DNA of 64,000 bases, taken from positions 796,765-860,764 of the forward strand of contig NZ_LIPF01000001.1 in assembly GCF_001905385.1 (NCBI RefSeq), in the 5' to 3' direction. This DNA is from Streptomyces sp. CB02414 (GTDB taxonomy: Bacteria; Actinomycetota; Actinomycetes; Streptomycetales; Streptomycetaceae). The stretch's first letter is position 1. Every line of letters starts with the position of its first letter. Under the pieces are notes generated by a model. That model was not told the origin of the DNA. It made no database searches and saw nothing but the letters and a program-made list of their open reading frames with translations. Below, one piece after another: positions 1-11,407 of this stretch. The translations under genes and the position numbers were made by a program.

Positions 1-810
1 CTTCGCCTCGCCGAGCAGCTTGAGGAGCACGACCTGCTCCTCCAGTGCTTCGAGCACCGGCCGGATCACCAAGGGGAAGTCGTGCCCGAAGCGGGTGAGA
101 TTGGCGGTGCCGCCGATCATCAGCCGCTCCTCGTTATCCTCGACCAGCGTCTCCAGGAGAGTGGAGAGCACGGTGGAGACCGTACCCCGGTCCTCGGCCT
201 CGAAGGCCTCCGGGAGTTCCTCCACCAGACCGGGCACGTCCGTGAACCGCCGCCCCGCCACCCGGCTGTTGAGCCGCGCCCGCAGATCGGCGAGGGACGC
301 CTCGCCGAACGGCGCCGGGCAGTCGACCATGCGCTGCTCGACCCGCCCGGTGTCCGTGATCAGCACGAGCATCAGACGCGCGGGCGCGAGCGAGAGCAGC
401 TCGACGTGGCGCACGGTCGAGCGGGTCAGCGACGGGTACTGCACGACGGCGACCTGCCGGGTGAGCTGCGCGAGCAGCCGCACCGTGCGGGCCACGACGT
501 CGTCGAGGTCGACGGCGCCCTCCAGGAAATTCTGGATGGCGCGGCGTTCGGGCGCGGTCATCGGCTTGACGCCGGCCAGCTTGTCGACGAAGAGCCGGTA
601 GCCCTTGTCGGTCGGGATGCGTCCCGCGCTGGTGTGCGGCTGGGCGATGAACCCCTCGTCCTCCAGTGCCGCCATGTCGTTGCGCACGGTGGCCGGGGAG
701 ACGCCGAGGTTGTGCCGCTCGGTGAGGGCCTTGGAACCGACGGGCTCCTCGGTGCCGACGTAGTCCTGGACGATGGCGCGCAGCACCTTCAGCCTGCGTT
801 CACTGAGCAT
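1..810 (-). CDS. hrcA: Heat-inducible transcription repressor HrcA (3' end beyond the window)
   Basis: HrcA represses class I heat-shock genes (groES/groEL and its own operon) by binding CIRCE operators, and is kept active by GroEL. The reading frame starts at an ATG whose complement is at 808-810, preceded by a GGGAGG ribosome site, and runs leftward off the window for 270 codons; the family is about 340 residues. The N-terminus ([18 protein letters not shown], then a GSKAL...[10 protein letters not shown] winged helix) is typical of HrcA. The gene was not listed as a complete ORF because its stop lies outside. In Streptomyces dnaJ2 usually follows hrcA, which would be off the left edge. A CIRCE-type inverted repeat lies in its own promoter, so autoregulation is expected. 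Confidence 0.96.
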   Translation of the reverse strand, partial: MLSERRLKVLRAIVQDYVGTEEPVGSKALTERHNLGVSPATVRNDMAALEDEGFIAQPHTSAGRIPTDKGYRLFVDKLAGVKPMTAPERRAIQNFLEGAVDLDDVVARTVRLLAQLTRQVAVVQYPSLTRSTVRHVELLSLAPARLMLVLITDTGRVEQRMVDCPAPFGEASLADLRARLNSRVAGRRFTDVPGLVEELPEAFEAEDRGTVSTVLSTLLETLVEDNEERLMIGGTANLTRFGHDFPLVIRPVLEALEEQVVLLKLLGEAK

Positions 811-857
811 CGCGCGCACCTCCCGAAGTCGTCGGCCCGTTGTCCTGCCTGTCTGTC

Positions 858-884
858 CTGGCACTCACGGTGCGCGAGTGCCAG
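858..884 (-). promoter_or_regulatory. CIRCE operator upstream of hrcA
   Basis: Perfect 9-bp inverted repeat CTGGCACTC / GAGTGCCAG separated by exactly 9 nt, matching the CIRCE architecture (TTAGCACTC-N9-GAGTGCTAA). It lies about 50 nt upstream of the hrcA start codon. A minus-strand TACACT at 898-903 could be the -10 box, with TTGCCG at 923-928 as a loose -35 at 19-nt spacing, which would put CIRCE at or just after the transcription start. The arms are seen directly; the promoter boxes are inference. Confidence 0.93.
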
Positions 885-1004
885 ACTTCCCCGGCCCAGT
901 GTACGGCTGTGGGGTACACCCACGGCAAGGCCGGGCACCGGGCCGGTCACCGTCGCTACGGTGCCGCCGCGCCGGAGGGCGCGTGCCCCGATAGCGTCGC
1001 CGTC

Positions 1005-1739
1005 ATGAGCGTGACTTGGGAAGAGCTGGGGTGGGAGCGGCTGGCCCCGGGCGTGGGGCGGTGCCGCCTGCCGGTGTGGGACTGCACTGCGGGGCTGGTC
1101 GTCGGCGCGGGCGCCGCGCTGCTCGTGGACGCCGGGTCGAGCCTCTCCGAGGGCTCCCGGTTGCGCGCGGCGGCGCAGGCGCTCGCCGGTCACCGTGTGA
1201 CGCATCTCGCGCTGACCCACCCGCACTTCGACCACGTCTTCGGCGCGGCGGCGTTCGCGGGCGTGGAGGTGTACGGGGCGGTGGGCACCGGCGCGGTGTT
1301 CGCTCGGGGCGGACACGGACGGGAGGCGCTGCGCGCGGACGCGGAGGCGGAGGGGCTGGACGCGCGGTCGGCGGAGGAGGCGGCCGACGCGCTGGTCGGC
1401 GTCCGGCACGAGGTGTGCGGCGAGTGGACCCTCGACCTGGGCGGCGGCCGGCAGGTCCTGCTGGCCAACGTGGGTCCCGGGCACACCGGCCACGACCTCG
1501 CGGTGCTGGTGCCGGGCGAGGTGGAGGTCGTCTTCTGCGGCGACCTGGTCGAGGAGTCCGGCGAGCCGCAGGCGGGCTCCGACGCCCTGCCGTCCCGGTG
1601 GCCGGCCGCGCTGGACCGGCTGCTGGAGCTGGGCGGCGAGGACGCGCTGTACGTGCCGGGGCACGGCGCGGTGGTGGACGCGGCGTTCGTGCGGGCCCAA
1701 CGGGACGCGCTGGCCGCGCGTTTCGGCGTGTCGCGCTGA
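1005..1739 (+). CDS. MBL-fold metallo-hydrolase
   Basis: A 244-residue metallo-beta-lactamase superfamily protein. The zinc motif HPHFDH (the HxHxDH signature) is at residues 72-77, followed by a GHTGHD segment, an acidic FCGDLVEE metal-bridging segment near residue 180 and a C-terminal PGHGAVV motif. These are the expected ligands of a binuclear zinc centre. Members hydrolyse lactams, thioesters, glyoxalase thioesters and other substrates; nothing here fixes the substrate. No signal peptide, so probably cytoplasmic. The ATG at 1005 was chosen because the longer reading frame starts inside the hrcA promoter. It diverges from hrcA and is followed 34 bp later by the DUF3097 gene on the same strand. 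Confidence 0.85.
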   Translation: MSVTWEELGWERLAPGVGRCRLPVWDCTAGLVVGAGAALLVDAGSSLSEGSRLRAAAQALAGHRVTHLALTHPHFDHVFGAAAFAGVEVYGAVGTGAVFARGGHGREALRADAEAEGLDARSAEEAADALVGVRHEVCGEWTLDLGGGRQVLLANVGPGHTGHDLAVLVPGEVEVVFCGDLVEESGEPQAGSDALPSRWPAALDRLLELGGEDALYVPGHGAVVDAAFVRAQRDALAARFGVSR

Positions 1740-1773
1740 TCTTGGGGCCTGGGTTCCTCGTATCGTCGGCAGA

Positions 1774-2592
1774 ATGCGCCAGTACTCCGCCGACCTGACC
1801 CCTCCGTGGAAGAAGCCGCAGCCGGTACCGGAGGTTCCGGCCGACCCCGGTCTGGTGGTCGAGGAGCCCGGCACCGGGTTCTGCGGCGCGGTGATCGGCT
1901 GCGAGGCCGGCACGGTGACCCTGGAGGACCGCTTCGGCAAGCACCGGGTCTTCCCGATGGAACCGCGCGGCTTCCTGCTGGAGGGGCGGGTGGTGACGCT
2001 GGTGCGGCCCTCGTCGTCCTCGGGTCCGGTGCGGCCCTCCCGTACGGCGTCGGGTTCGGTGGCGGTCCCGGGGGCCCGCGCGCGGGTGGCGCGCGCCGGG
2101 CGCATCTACGTCGAGGGGCGGCACGACGCCGAGCTGGTCGAGAAGGTCTGGGGCGACGACCTGCGCATCGAGGGCGTGGTGGTGGAGTACCTGGGAGGCG
2201 TGGACGACCTCCCGTCGATCGTCACCGAATTCGCGCCGGGCCCGGACGCGCGGCTCGGGGTCCTGGTGGACCACCTGGTGCCGGGGTCGAAGGAGTGGCG
2301 GATCGCGGAGTCCGTCACGAGCGAGCACGCGCTGGTCGTCGGCCATCCCTACATCGACATCTGGGAGGCGGTGAAGCCGTCGTCGCTGGGGATCGAGGGC
2401 TGGCCCCGGGTGCCGCGCGGTCAGGACTGGAAGACGGGGGTGTGCCGGGCGCTGGGGTGGCCGCCGGAGAACACGGGGGCGGTGTGGCAGGCGATCCTGG
2501 CGCGGGTGGGTTCGTACAAGGACCTGGAGCCGGCGCTGCTGGGGCGGGTGGAGGAGTTGATCGACTTCGTCACGGGTAGCGGTGGGGCTTGA
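1774..2592 (+). CDS. DUF3097 family protein
   Basis: A 272-residue actinobacterial protein of the DUF3097 family; its biochemical role is not established. It begins MRQYSADLTPPWKK. An N-terminal beta-rich segment (about residues 25-85) is joined by a Pro/Ser/Arg linker to a C-terminal domain from about residue 105. That domain contains VEGRHDAELVEKVWGDD, LGGVDDL and LGVLVDHLVPGSKEWR. The spacing of the acidic residues resembles a TOPRIM fold, which is my inference. Its 3' end overlaps the tail of the convergent Uma2 remnant by 23 bp. No strong ribosome site is visible. Confidence 0.8.
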   Translation: MRQYSADLTPPWKKPQPVPEVPADPGLVVEEPGTGFCGAVIGCEAGTVTLEDRFGKHRVFPMEPRGFLLEGRVVTLVRPSSSSGPVRPSRTASGSVAVPGARARVARAGRIYVEGRHDAELVEKVWGDDLRIEGVVVEYLGGVDDLPSIVTEFAPGPDARLGVLVDHLVPGSKEWRIAESVTSEHALVVGHPYIDIWEAVKPSSLGIEGWPRVPRGQDWKTGVCRALGWPPENTGAVWQAILARVGSYKDLEPALLGRVEELIDFVTGSGGA

Positions 2593-2978
2593 CGCCGGTG
2601 AAGGTGCCGAACTCGCTGGTGTCGAGGTCGAGCCCGAGCGTCTCCAGTGGCAAGGGATCACCGAACTTCACCGTCAGTTGCGCCTGGTACTCCGCGTCCT
2701 CTCCGTCCCCGGCGGGCAGCGTGAGCAGGACGCAGTGCGCCATGATCGGGTCGACTACCGGGTAGGCCGGGACCTTGCCCGCAGCGTAGATCGACCGCTT
2801 GCCTCGACCAACGTCTGCGCGGAATCTGGTCCAGTACGTCTTCCACGATCATGTTGTGGACCAGGTCAGGGCTGGCCGTCACCACGATTTCGCCCCGGAG
2901 AAGCTCGACCTCAAGCCCCTCGGGCGGCTCGAACCCCGCGAAGAACTCCGCGACTCCACGTTCGTCCACAGCCGTCAT
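2570..2978 (-). pseudogene. Degraded Uma2-family endonuclease-like gene (internal deletion and frameshift)
   Basis: The frame from the ATG at 2978 (ribosome site AAAGGGAG) gives a good Uma2 N-terminus: FEPPEGLEVELLRGEIVVT then MIVEDVLDQIP. After about residue 52 that frame turns to nonsense. The next frame then encodes the Uma2 C-terminus: a basic RSIYAAG segment, VPAYPVVDP and LDLDTSEF, ending in TGA at 2570-2572. Intact Uma2 proteins are about 190 residues; the roughly 50-60 residues carrying the catalytic acidic cluster are missing between the two halves. I read this as an internal deletion that also shifted the frame. It ends convergently inside the 3' end of the DUF3097 gene. Confidence 0.8.
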
Positions 2979-3054
2979 CTCCCTTTTGGCGGCAGCCTAC
3001 GAAGCAGACTAGGGACCGACCTCCCGATCCGCACCGACTCACTCCCCCGAGCGA

Positions 3055-4296
3055 TCAGTCCACCAGATCCCGCACCACCGCGTCCGCCAGCAACCGCCCG
3101 CGCAGCGTCAGCACCGCGCGCCCGTCCTCGTACGGCCCCTCCTGGAGGAGCCCCTCGCCCAGCGCCCGCCGCGACGCAGCGAGCCCCGACTCCCTCAGCA
3201 GGGACAGCGGGACGCCTTCCCGCAGCCGCAGCTCCAGCAGGATCCGCTCCACGCGCCGGTCCTCGTCCGACAGGACCTCACGCCCGGCGCCCGGGGACTT
3301 GCCCGCCGCCAGTGCGCCCGCGTACGCCCCCGGATGCTTCACGTTCCACCACCGCACGCCCCCCACATGGGAGTGGGCTCCCGGCCCCGCGCCCCACCAG
3401 TCGGCGCCCCGCCAGTACAGCTCGTTGTGCAGGCAGCGCCCGGCGTCGGAGGTGGCCCAGTTGGACACCTCGTACCAGTCGAAGCCCGCCGCGGCGAGGG
3501 TCTCCTCGGCGATCAGGTAGCGGTCGGCGTGGACGTCGTCGTCGGTCATGGGGACCTCGCCGCGCCGGATGCGGCGGGCGAGCTGGGTGCCCTCCTCGAC
3601 GATCAGGGCGTACGCGGAGACGTGGTCGGGTCCGGCGCCGAGCGCGGCGTCCAGGGAGGCGCGCCAGTCGTCGTCGGTCTCGCCGGGGGTGCCGTAGATC
3701 AGGTCGAGGTTGACGTGGTCGAAGCCGGCCGCGCGGGCCTCGGCGACGCACGCCTCGGGGCGGCCGGGGGTGTGGGTGCGGTCCAGGATCTTCAGGACGT
3801 GCTGCTTCGCGCTCTGCATGCCGAAGGAGATCCGGTTGAAGCCGCCCTCGCGGAGGGTGGCCAGATAGGCCGGGTCGACGGACTCCGGGTTGGCCTCCGT
3901 CGTGATCTCCGCGTCCGGTGCGAGGCCGAACTCGTCGCGGATCGCGTGCAGCATCCGGACCAGGTCACCGGCGGCCAGCAGGGTCGGCGTACCGCCGCCG
4001 ACGAAGACCGTGCGGACCTCGCGGGGATCGTCGCCGAGCACCTTGCGGGCGAGGCGGATCTCGTCGGTCAGGGTCTCGGCGTAGTTGTCGCGGGAGGCGA
4101 GGACGCCGCCGGTGCCGCGCAGCTCGGTCGCGGTGTAGGTGTTGAAATCGCAGTACCCGCAGCGGGTCGCGCAGTACGGGACGTGCAGGTAGAAGCCGAG
4201 GGGGCGGTCGGCGGCGCCGGCGAGCGCGGAGGCCGGGAGGGCGCCGTCGGCGGGGACGGGCTCGCCGTCGGGGAGTGCGGAGGGCATGCGTTCCAT
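3055..4296 (-). CDS. hemW: HemW-like radical SAM protein (coproporphyrinogen III oxidase-like)
   Basis: A 413-residue radical SAM protein with the Cx3Cx2C iron-sulfur motif at Cys42, Cys46 and Cys49 (CATRCGYC) and the HemW/HemN hallmarks HNELYWRG and GPGAHSHVGG in the second half. HemW is thought to be a heme chaperone rather than an oxidase; HemN-type oxidases carry an N-terminal extension with an additional substrate-proximal SAM site, which I cannot recognise here. GGGTPTLL (SAM-binding) and the TEANPES and GMQS segments are present. Start is ATG 4296, with an alternative ATG at 4287. The phosphatase gene ends 34 bp upstream on the same strand, so the two may be cotranscribed. Confidence 0.92.
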   Translation of the reverse strand: MERMPSALPDGEPVPADGALPASALAGAADRPLGFYLHVPYCATRCGYCDFNTYTATELRGTGGVLASRDNYAETLTDEIRLARKVLGDDPREVRTVFVGGGTPTLLAAGDLVRMLHAIRDEFGLAPDAEITTEANPESVDPAYLATLREGGFNRISFGMQSAKQHVLKILDRTHTPGRPEACVAEARAAGFDHVNLDLIYGTPGETDDDWRASLDAALGAGPDHVSAYALIVEEGTQLARRIRRGEVPMTDDDVHADRYLIAEETLAAAGFDWYEVSNWATSDAGRCLHNELYWRGADWWGAGPGAHSHVGGVRWWNVKHPGAYAGALAAGKSPGAGREVLSDEDRRVERILLELRLREGVPLSLLRESGLAASRRALGEGLLQEGPYEDGRAVLTLRGRLLADAVVRDLVD

Positions 4297-4330
4297 TGTC
4301 CCGTACGGCGGCTACTTCCCGGCCGCCCGG

Positions 4331-6412
4331 CTACTCGGCCTGGAGGACCAGCAGCGCCAGGTCGTCCTCGGGAGGCCTCGCCCCGAACTCGTGCACCAGC
4401 CGCCTGATCCGCTCCGCGACCAGTTCGGCGTCCAGGCCCGCGCACCCGGTGAGGGCCGTGGCGAGCCCGTCCCCGTCGTCGAACTGGCGGGAGCCGCTGC
4501 GCCGCTCGGTGACCCCGTCCGTGACGCACAGGAGGGTGTCGCCGGAGCACAGCTCGAAGGTCTCGCTCGTGTACGTGGCGTCCTCGACGACGCCGAGCAG
4601 GGTCTGCGGCTCGGCGACCGTGCGGACGGTTCCGTCGGGGCCGAGGAGGAGGGGCAGCGGGTGCCCGGCGGAGGCGAGGGTGCAGCGGACGCCGCCGTCG
4701 TGCGGGACCAGTTCGCCGTAGAGCAGGGACAGGAAACGGGTCTGCGGTCCGTCGCCCGGGGCAACCGGTGGGCCGCCCGCGGCGACCAGGGCGCGGGCGG
4801 CGGCGTCGGCGGCCTCGGTGGCGTCGTCGAGGAGGAGCTGGTTGAGGCGGTCGAGGACGTCGGGGACGCCGTACTCCTCGCGGGCCAGCAGCCGCAGCCA
4901 GGGCCGGGCGAGCCCGATGACCACGGCGGCCTCGGGACCCTTGCCCTGGACGTCGCCGAGGGCGAAGCACCAGCGGCCGTCGCCGGCCGGGAAGAGGTCG
5001 TAGAAGTCGCCGCTGGGGCCGCCCTTGTCGCGGGGTTCGTGGACGAGGGCGCTGCGCACGCCGGGGATCTCGGCGACGGCGCCGGGCAGCAGGCCGCGCT
5101 GGAGGACGGCGCTGATGGTGGCCTGGCGGGCGTACTGACGGGCGGCGCCGATGGCGAGTGCGACGCGGCGGCTGAGGTCCTCCACGAGGCCGGTGATCTC
5201 GTCGGGGAAGCCTGCGGGGCCGGCCCGGCCGATGACCAGGGTGCCGAGCGGCCGGCCCCCGGCGACCAGGCGGTAGGCGAGCGCGGTTCCGTGGGTGCCG
5301 TCCGGGCCCAGCGCCTCGCCGGGCCAGGGGTGGGCGACGGGGCCGGAACGCCAGGGGTCGCGCGGGCGGGGCGGGTCCTTCTCCAGGGCGCGGCGCAGCT
5401 CCTCGATGTGGCTCTCGCTGCCGTGCCAGACGCGGGCCAGCCGCGCCCCCACGACCGTCCCGGGGGCGTCGCTCCAGGCTCCCCGGCCCAGGGACTCGTC
5501 CTCCAGCCACACCGCGCACCAGTCGGCGAGCCGCGGCACGATCAGCTGGCCGGTGAGGGAGGCGACCAGGTCCTCGTCGAGCTGCCCGGCCAGCAGGTCG
5601 GATGCCTCGGCGAGGAAGGAGAGGGCGCCGTGGCCCAGCCACTCGCGGTCACGGAGACCGAGCCGGGCGGTGCCGTCCCGCCGGCCGGACCACTGCGGGG
5701 GATCGGAGCGGTCGGGGAACGCCGTGGGCCGTGAGTGCTCGGGTTCCGGGCCGTGGGGGGCGGTGGGTTCCGGGCGGCGCGGGCCGAGGGGTTCCGTGCG
5801 GTCCGGGGACGGGTGGCCGTCGGGGTCCGTGTCCGGCGTGAACGGCAGGTCCCGCCCGTCCGGGTACGCCTCGATCCGCTCGGCGGCTTCCGCCGCCTCC
5901 CCCGCCTCGGCACCCGCGGCCCGCAACCGCGCCCAGACCGTCTTGGTGCCCGGCCGGTAGGTGATGCCCCAGGCCTCCGCGAGCGCGGCGACGAGCCGCA
6001 GGCCCCGGCCGTACTCGGGGGTCTCGTGCGGCGTCTCCCGGTCGCCGCTCCTCGGCGCCCGGGAAGGGTGGTGGTCCGTGGCCTCGACGACGAGGGTGCC
6101 CGTCTCCTCCAGCCGGCAGACCACCTCCACGTCGGTGCCGGCGTGCACGACGGCGTTGGTGACCAGTTCGCTGACGGCCACCAGGGCGTCGGCGGCCAGG
6201 TGCTCGGTCAGCTGTTCCGTGCCGGGCAGGCCGAGCGCGGACCAGTCGGCCAGCGCGGCCCGCACCATCGCGCGGGCGGCGCCCGGCGCGAGCGAGCTGC
6301 CGAGCAGGGTCACGTGCGCCCGCGCGCACTCCTGGACGGACACGCCGGCAGGGTGCGCGGGCGCCCCTGTGGCGCGGGAGACGGTCTCCCGTTGCGTCGG
6401 AATGGCCCCCAT
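4331..6412 (-). CDS. SpoIIE-type serine phosphatase with N-terminal RsbW-like ATPase domain
   Basis: A fused regulator of about 693 residues. Residues 30-160 form a GHKL-type kinase/ATPase domain of the anti-sigma type (N-box around VSELVTNAVVHAG; G-box YGRGLRLV). A Pro/Glu/Arg-rich linker follows, then a GAF-like middle segment, then a PP2C/SpoIIE phosphatase domain with PSGDFYDLFP, GDVQGKGPEAA and CVTDGVTERR, which carry the metal-binding aspartates. Such proteins act in partner-switching control of sigma factors. I chose ATG 6412 because GGGGAG lies 6 nt upstream; a TTG at 6454 would add 14 residues. It lies just upstream of hemW. Its partner antagonist is not in this window. Confidence 0.88.
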   Translation of the reverse strand: MGAIPTQRETVSRATGAPAHPAGVSVQECARAHVTLLGSSLAPGAARAMVRAALADWSALGLPGTEQLTEHLAADALVAVSELVTNAVVHAGTDVEVVCRLEETGTLVVEATDHHPSRAPRSGDRETPHETPEYGRGLRLVAALAEAWGITYRPGTKTVWARLRAAGAEAGEAAEAAERIEAYPDGRDLPFTPDTDPDGHPSPDRTEPLGPRRPEPTAPHGPEPEHSRPTAFPDRSDPPQWSGRRDGTARLGLRDREWLGHGALSFLAEASDLLAGQLDEDLVASLTGQLIVPRLADWCAVWLEDESLGRGAWSDAPGTVVGARLARVWHGSESHIEELRRALEKDPPRPRDPWRSGPVAHPWPGEALGPDGTHGTALAYRLVAGGRPLGTLVIGRAGPAGFPDEITGLVEDLSRRVALAIGAARQYARQATISAVLQRGLLPGAVAEIPGVRSALVHEPRDKGGPSGDFYDLFPAGDGRWCFALGDVQGKGPEAAVVIGLARPWLRLLAREEYGVPDVLDRLNQLLLDDATEAADAAARALVAAGGPPVAPGDGPQTRFLSLLYGELVPHDGGVRCTLASAGHPLPLLLGPDGTVRTVAEPQTLLGVVEDATYTSETFELCSGDTLLCVTDGVTERRSGSRQFDDGDGLATALTGCAGLDAELVAERIRRLVHEFGARPPEDDLALLVLQAE

Positions 6413-6607
6413 GGACGGCTCCCCGGGCAGTGCGTGCGCATACTTCGCAGTCAATGCCGACAGAGTGACAGACCGGCCCCGCCCATAAGCGCGGAGTTAC
6501 CGAAGTGGGCCGCCATGGGTGAGATCCGTGGTAGGCGAACGCCCGAAGACGGCCGGAATCCGGTCAGTTCCGGGCATTCGCCGTACGGATCACGACGCTC
6601 GCGCGCG

Positions 6608-8485
<1,878 letters not shown>

Positions 8486-8702
8486 GACATCCTCCGTGGG
8501 CCCGCGACGGTGCGGCTTGCTCAGGTGCGGCTGGATTCACTCTCGGGCGGTGGTCGGGCAGGGGATCGGACAGTTCGCCCGGTCACTTGCCATCACTTGT
8601 TTAACTCACGAGTAACTACGGGGCAGGCATCAGAGTAAAGGGCGAGTGGCCTCGGCGTAAGAGTCCGCGCCCTGTCACTTCCTACAGATGCGCGCCCGTG
8701 AC

Positions 8703-8748
8703 ATGCGAAGGGACCCGCCGCACTTTCGTACGACGGGCCCCTTCGCAT
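8703..8748 (-). terminator. Hairpin terminator downstream of lepA
   Basis: A near-perfect 15-bp inverted repeat (ATGCGAAGGGACCCG at 8703-8717 and its partner at 8734-8748, one mismatch) with a 16-nt loop, located 50 bp past the lepA stop. No long U-tract follows, as is usual for Streptomyces terminators. The rest of 8486-8702 shows no gene; it should contain the promoter of the acyl-CoA ligase gene. Confidence 0.8.
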
Positions 8749-8799
8749 CCGTTTTGCCGGACTCGGCGTGCGGTGTGTGCGACGCGTGCGGCGTGGCGG

Positions 8800-10668
8800 C
8801 TACTTCTTGCCCTTGCCCGACCCCGCGCTGTCGTCGCTCGACAGCACCGCGATGAAGGCCTCCTGCGGAACCTCCACGGAGCCCACCATCTTCATCCGCT
8901 TCTTGCCCTCCTTCTGCTTCTCCAGCAGCTTCCGCTTGCGGGAGATGTCGCCGCCGTAGCACTTGGCGAGGACGTCCTTGCGGATGGCACGGATGGTCTC
9001 GCGGGCGATCACCCGGGAGCCGATGGCGGCCTGGACCGGCACCTCGAAGGCCTGGCGCGGGATGAGCTCCTTGAGCTTGGCGACGAGCCGGACGCCGTAC
9101 GCGTACGCCTGGTCCTTGTGGGTGATCGCCGAGAAGGCGTCCACCTTGTCGCCGTGCAGCAGGATGTCGACCTTGACCAGGCTGGAGGTCTGCTCGCCGG
9201 TGGGCTCGTAGTCCAGGGAGGCGTAGCCGCGGGTCTTGGACTTCAGCTGGTCGAAGAAGTCGAAGACGATCTCCGCGAGCGGGAGGGTGTAGCGGATCTC
9301 CACCCGGTCCTCGGAGAGGTAGTCCATGCCGAGCAGGGTGCCGCGCCGGGTCTGGCACAGCTCCATGATGGCGCCGATGAACTCGGTCGGCGCCAGGATC
9401 GTGGCGCGCACGACCGGCTCGTAGACCTCGTTGATCTTGCCTTCGGGGAACTCGCTCGGGTTGGTGACCTCGACCTCGGTGCCGTCCTCCATGACCACGC
9501 GGTAGACCACGTTGGGCGCGGTGGCGATCAGGTCGAGGCCGAACTCGCGCTCCAGCCGCTCGCGGATCACGTCGAGGTGGAGCAGGCCGAGGAAGCCGAC
9601 GCGGAAGCCGAAGCCGAGGGCGGCGGAGGTCTCCGGCTCGTAGACCAGCGCGGCGTCGTTGAGCTGGAGCTTGTCCAGGGCCTCGCGCAGCAGCGGGTAG
9701 TCGGAGCCGTCCAGCGGGTACAGGCCGGAGAAGACCATGGGCCTGGGGTCCTTGTAGCCGCCGAGCGGCTCCTCGGCGCCCTTGTGCTGGCTGGTGACGG
9801 TGTCACCGACCTTGGACTGGCGGACGTCCTTCACGCCGGTGATCAGGTAGCCCACCTCACCGACGCCGAGGCCGTCGGCGGCCAGCATCTCCGGCGAGTT
9901 GGTGCCGATCTCCAGCAGCTCGTGCGTGGCGCCGGTGGACATCATCCGGATGCGCTCGCGCTTGTTGAGCTGGCCGTCGATGACACGGACGTACGTCACG
10001 ACACCGCGGTAGGAGTCGTAGACCGAGTCGAAGATCATCGCGCGGGCGGGGGCGTCCTTGACGCCGACCGGCGCGGGGACCTCGGCGACGACCTTGTCCA
10101 GCAGCGCGTCGACACCCATGCCGGTCTTGGCGGAGACCTTGAGCACGTCGTCGGGGTCGCAGCCGACCAGGTTGGCGAGCTCCTCGGAGAACTTCTCGGG
10201 CTGCGCGGCCGGCAGGTCGATCTTGTTCAGCACGGGGATGATCGTGAGGTCGTTCTCCATCGCCAGGTAGAGGTTGGCGAGGGTCTGGGCCTCGATGCCC
10301 TGGGCGGCGTCGACGAGGAGGATGGTGCCCTCGCAGGCGGCCAGCGACCGCGAGACCTCGTAGGTGAAGTCGACGTGACCCGGGGTGTCGATCATGTTGA
10401 GGATGTGCGTGTTGCCCTCGTCGTGGGACGGGGCCCACGGCAGTCGCACCGCCTGGGACTTGATCGTGATGCCGCGCTCGCGCTCGATGTCCATGCGGTC
10501 GAGGTACTGGGCGCGCATCTGCCGCTGCTCGACCACACCGGTCAGCTGGAGCATCCGGTCGGCGAGCGTGGACTTGCCGTGGTCGATGTGCGCGATGATG
10601 CAGAAATTGCGGATCAGCGCCGGGTCGGTACGGCTCGGCTCGGGCACATGGCTGGGGATCGCGGGCAC
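8800..10668 (-). CDS. lepA: Elongation factor 4 (LepA), ribosome-associated GTPase
   Basis: A 622-residue translational GTPase that acts on elongating or assembling ribosomes. The G1 motif AHIDHGKST is at residues 26-34, with DTPGHVDF (G3), VLNKIDLP (G4) and later the LepA-specific C-terminal domain ([35 protein letters not shown]). A longer frame would begin at 10863, but its extra 65 residues are low-complexity. The GTG at 10668 has AGGA 6 nt upstream and gives the usual family length. It diverges from rpsT; the 252 bp between them must carry both promoters. Confidence 0.97.
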   Translation of the reverse strand: MPAIPSHVPEPSRTDPALIRNFCIIAHIDHGKSTLADRMLQLTGVVEQRQMRAQYLDRMDIERERGITIKSQAVRLPWAPSHDEGNTHILNMIDTPGHVDFTYEVSRSLAACEGTILLVDAAQGIEAQTLANLYLAMENDLTIIPVLNKIDLPAAQPEKFSEELANLVGCDPDDVLKVSAKTGMGVDALLDKVVAEVPAPVGVKDAPARAMIFDSVYDSYRGVVTYVRVIDGQLNKRERIRMMSTGATHELLEIGTNSPEMLAADGLGVGEVGYLITGVKDVRQSKVGDTVTSQHKGAEEPLGGYKDPRPMVFSGLYPLDGSDYPLLREALDKLQLNDAALVYEPETSAALGFGFRVGFLGLLHLDVIRERLEREFGLDLIATAPNVVYRVVMEDGTEVEVTNPSEFPEGKINEVYEPVVRATILAPTEFIGAIMELCQTRRGTLLGMDYLSEDRVEIRYTLPLAEIVFDFFDQLKSKTRGYASLDYEPTGEQTSSLVKVDILLHGDKVDAFSAITHKDQAYAYGVRLVAKLKELIPRQAFEVPVQAAIGSRVIARETIRAIRKDVLAKCYGGDISRKRKLLEKQKEGKKRMKMVGSVEVPQEAFIAVLSSDDSAGSGKGKK

Positions 10669-10920
10669 GCAGGGTCCTGATTCTTGAGGCGTCCGCAGTG
10701 TCTGCGGTCTCGGGTCGGATCGATACGTAGCTTCTATCGTCCCACGGGTGGGGCTCCGGGATGGGTTCGGGAGGGGTAGAGGGCGGGTTTGGGCGGGCCG
10801 AGTGGCCGCTGGTAGTGTGGGTGGCTGTGTCTCATGCCCTCTCAGCGCGAGGCACTCCTTCAAGAAATCACCGGCACGGGACCCTCGCGGCCTCGTGCCT
10901 GAACCTGCAAAGGCTCATTC

Positions 10921-11187
10921 GTGGCGAACATCAAGTCCCAGATCAAGCGGAACAAGACCAACGAGAAGGCCCGGCTGCGCAACAAGGCCGTCAAGTCCTC
11001 TCTGAAGACCGCGATCCGCAAGGCTCGTGAGGCCGCTGCCGCGGGCGACGTCGAGAAGGCCACCGAGTACCAGCGCGTTGCCTCGCGCGAGCTCGACAAG
11101 GCCGTCTCCAAGGGCGTCATCCACAAGAACCAGGCCGCCAACAAGAAGTCGGCCCTGGCCCAGAAGGTCGGCGCCCTCAAGGGCTGA
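10921..11187 (+). CDS. rpsT: 30S ribosomal protein S20
   Basis: An 88-residue, strongly basic protein beginning [20 protein letters not shown], the classic S20 start; it binds 16S rRNA in early 30S assembly. GTG start with AAAGG about 8 nt upstream. The untranslated leader (about 10835-10920) includes a GGCACG...CGTGCC pairing at 10871-10896 that might fold; S20 is autoregulated in other bacteria, but I cannot show that here. It stands alone between divergent lepA and convergent holA. Confidence 0.98.
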   Translation: MANIKSQIKRNKTNEKARLRNKAVKSSLKTAIRKAREAAAAGDVEKATEYQRVASRELDKAVSKGVIHKNQAANKKSALAQKVGALKG

Positions 11188-11312
11188 ACCCCTTATCTGG
11201 TCTGATCGCCGGAAGGACCCAGGGCGGGCCCTCTCTCATCCGCCCCCGTCCGGCACCCAGGATCCATGCGCGGCCTGCGTTCGCCACGCGGGCATGGATC
11301 CGCGAGCTTGAT

Positions 11313-11363
11313 CCGAAGGCCCCGGTGGCCGTCCTTCCCCAGGACGTGCGCCGGGGCCTTCGG
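11313..11363. terminator. Bidirectional terminator between rpsT and holA
   Basis: A perfect 13-bp inverted repeat, CCGAAGGCCCCGG (11313-11325) and CCGGGGCCTTCGG (11351-11363), with a 25-nt loop. It sits between the convergent rpsT and holA genes and can serve both. Confidence 0.85.
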
Positions 11364-11407
11364 TGTGGCGGCGGGACCTCCGGTGTTGGACGGCTGTCCG
11401 ACCCGGG

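Noticed and set aside
10669..10863. A 65-residue N-terminal extension of LepA
   Set aside because: Not family-like, lacks a ribosome site, and the GTG at 10668 gives the normal length.
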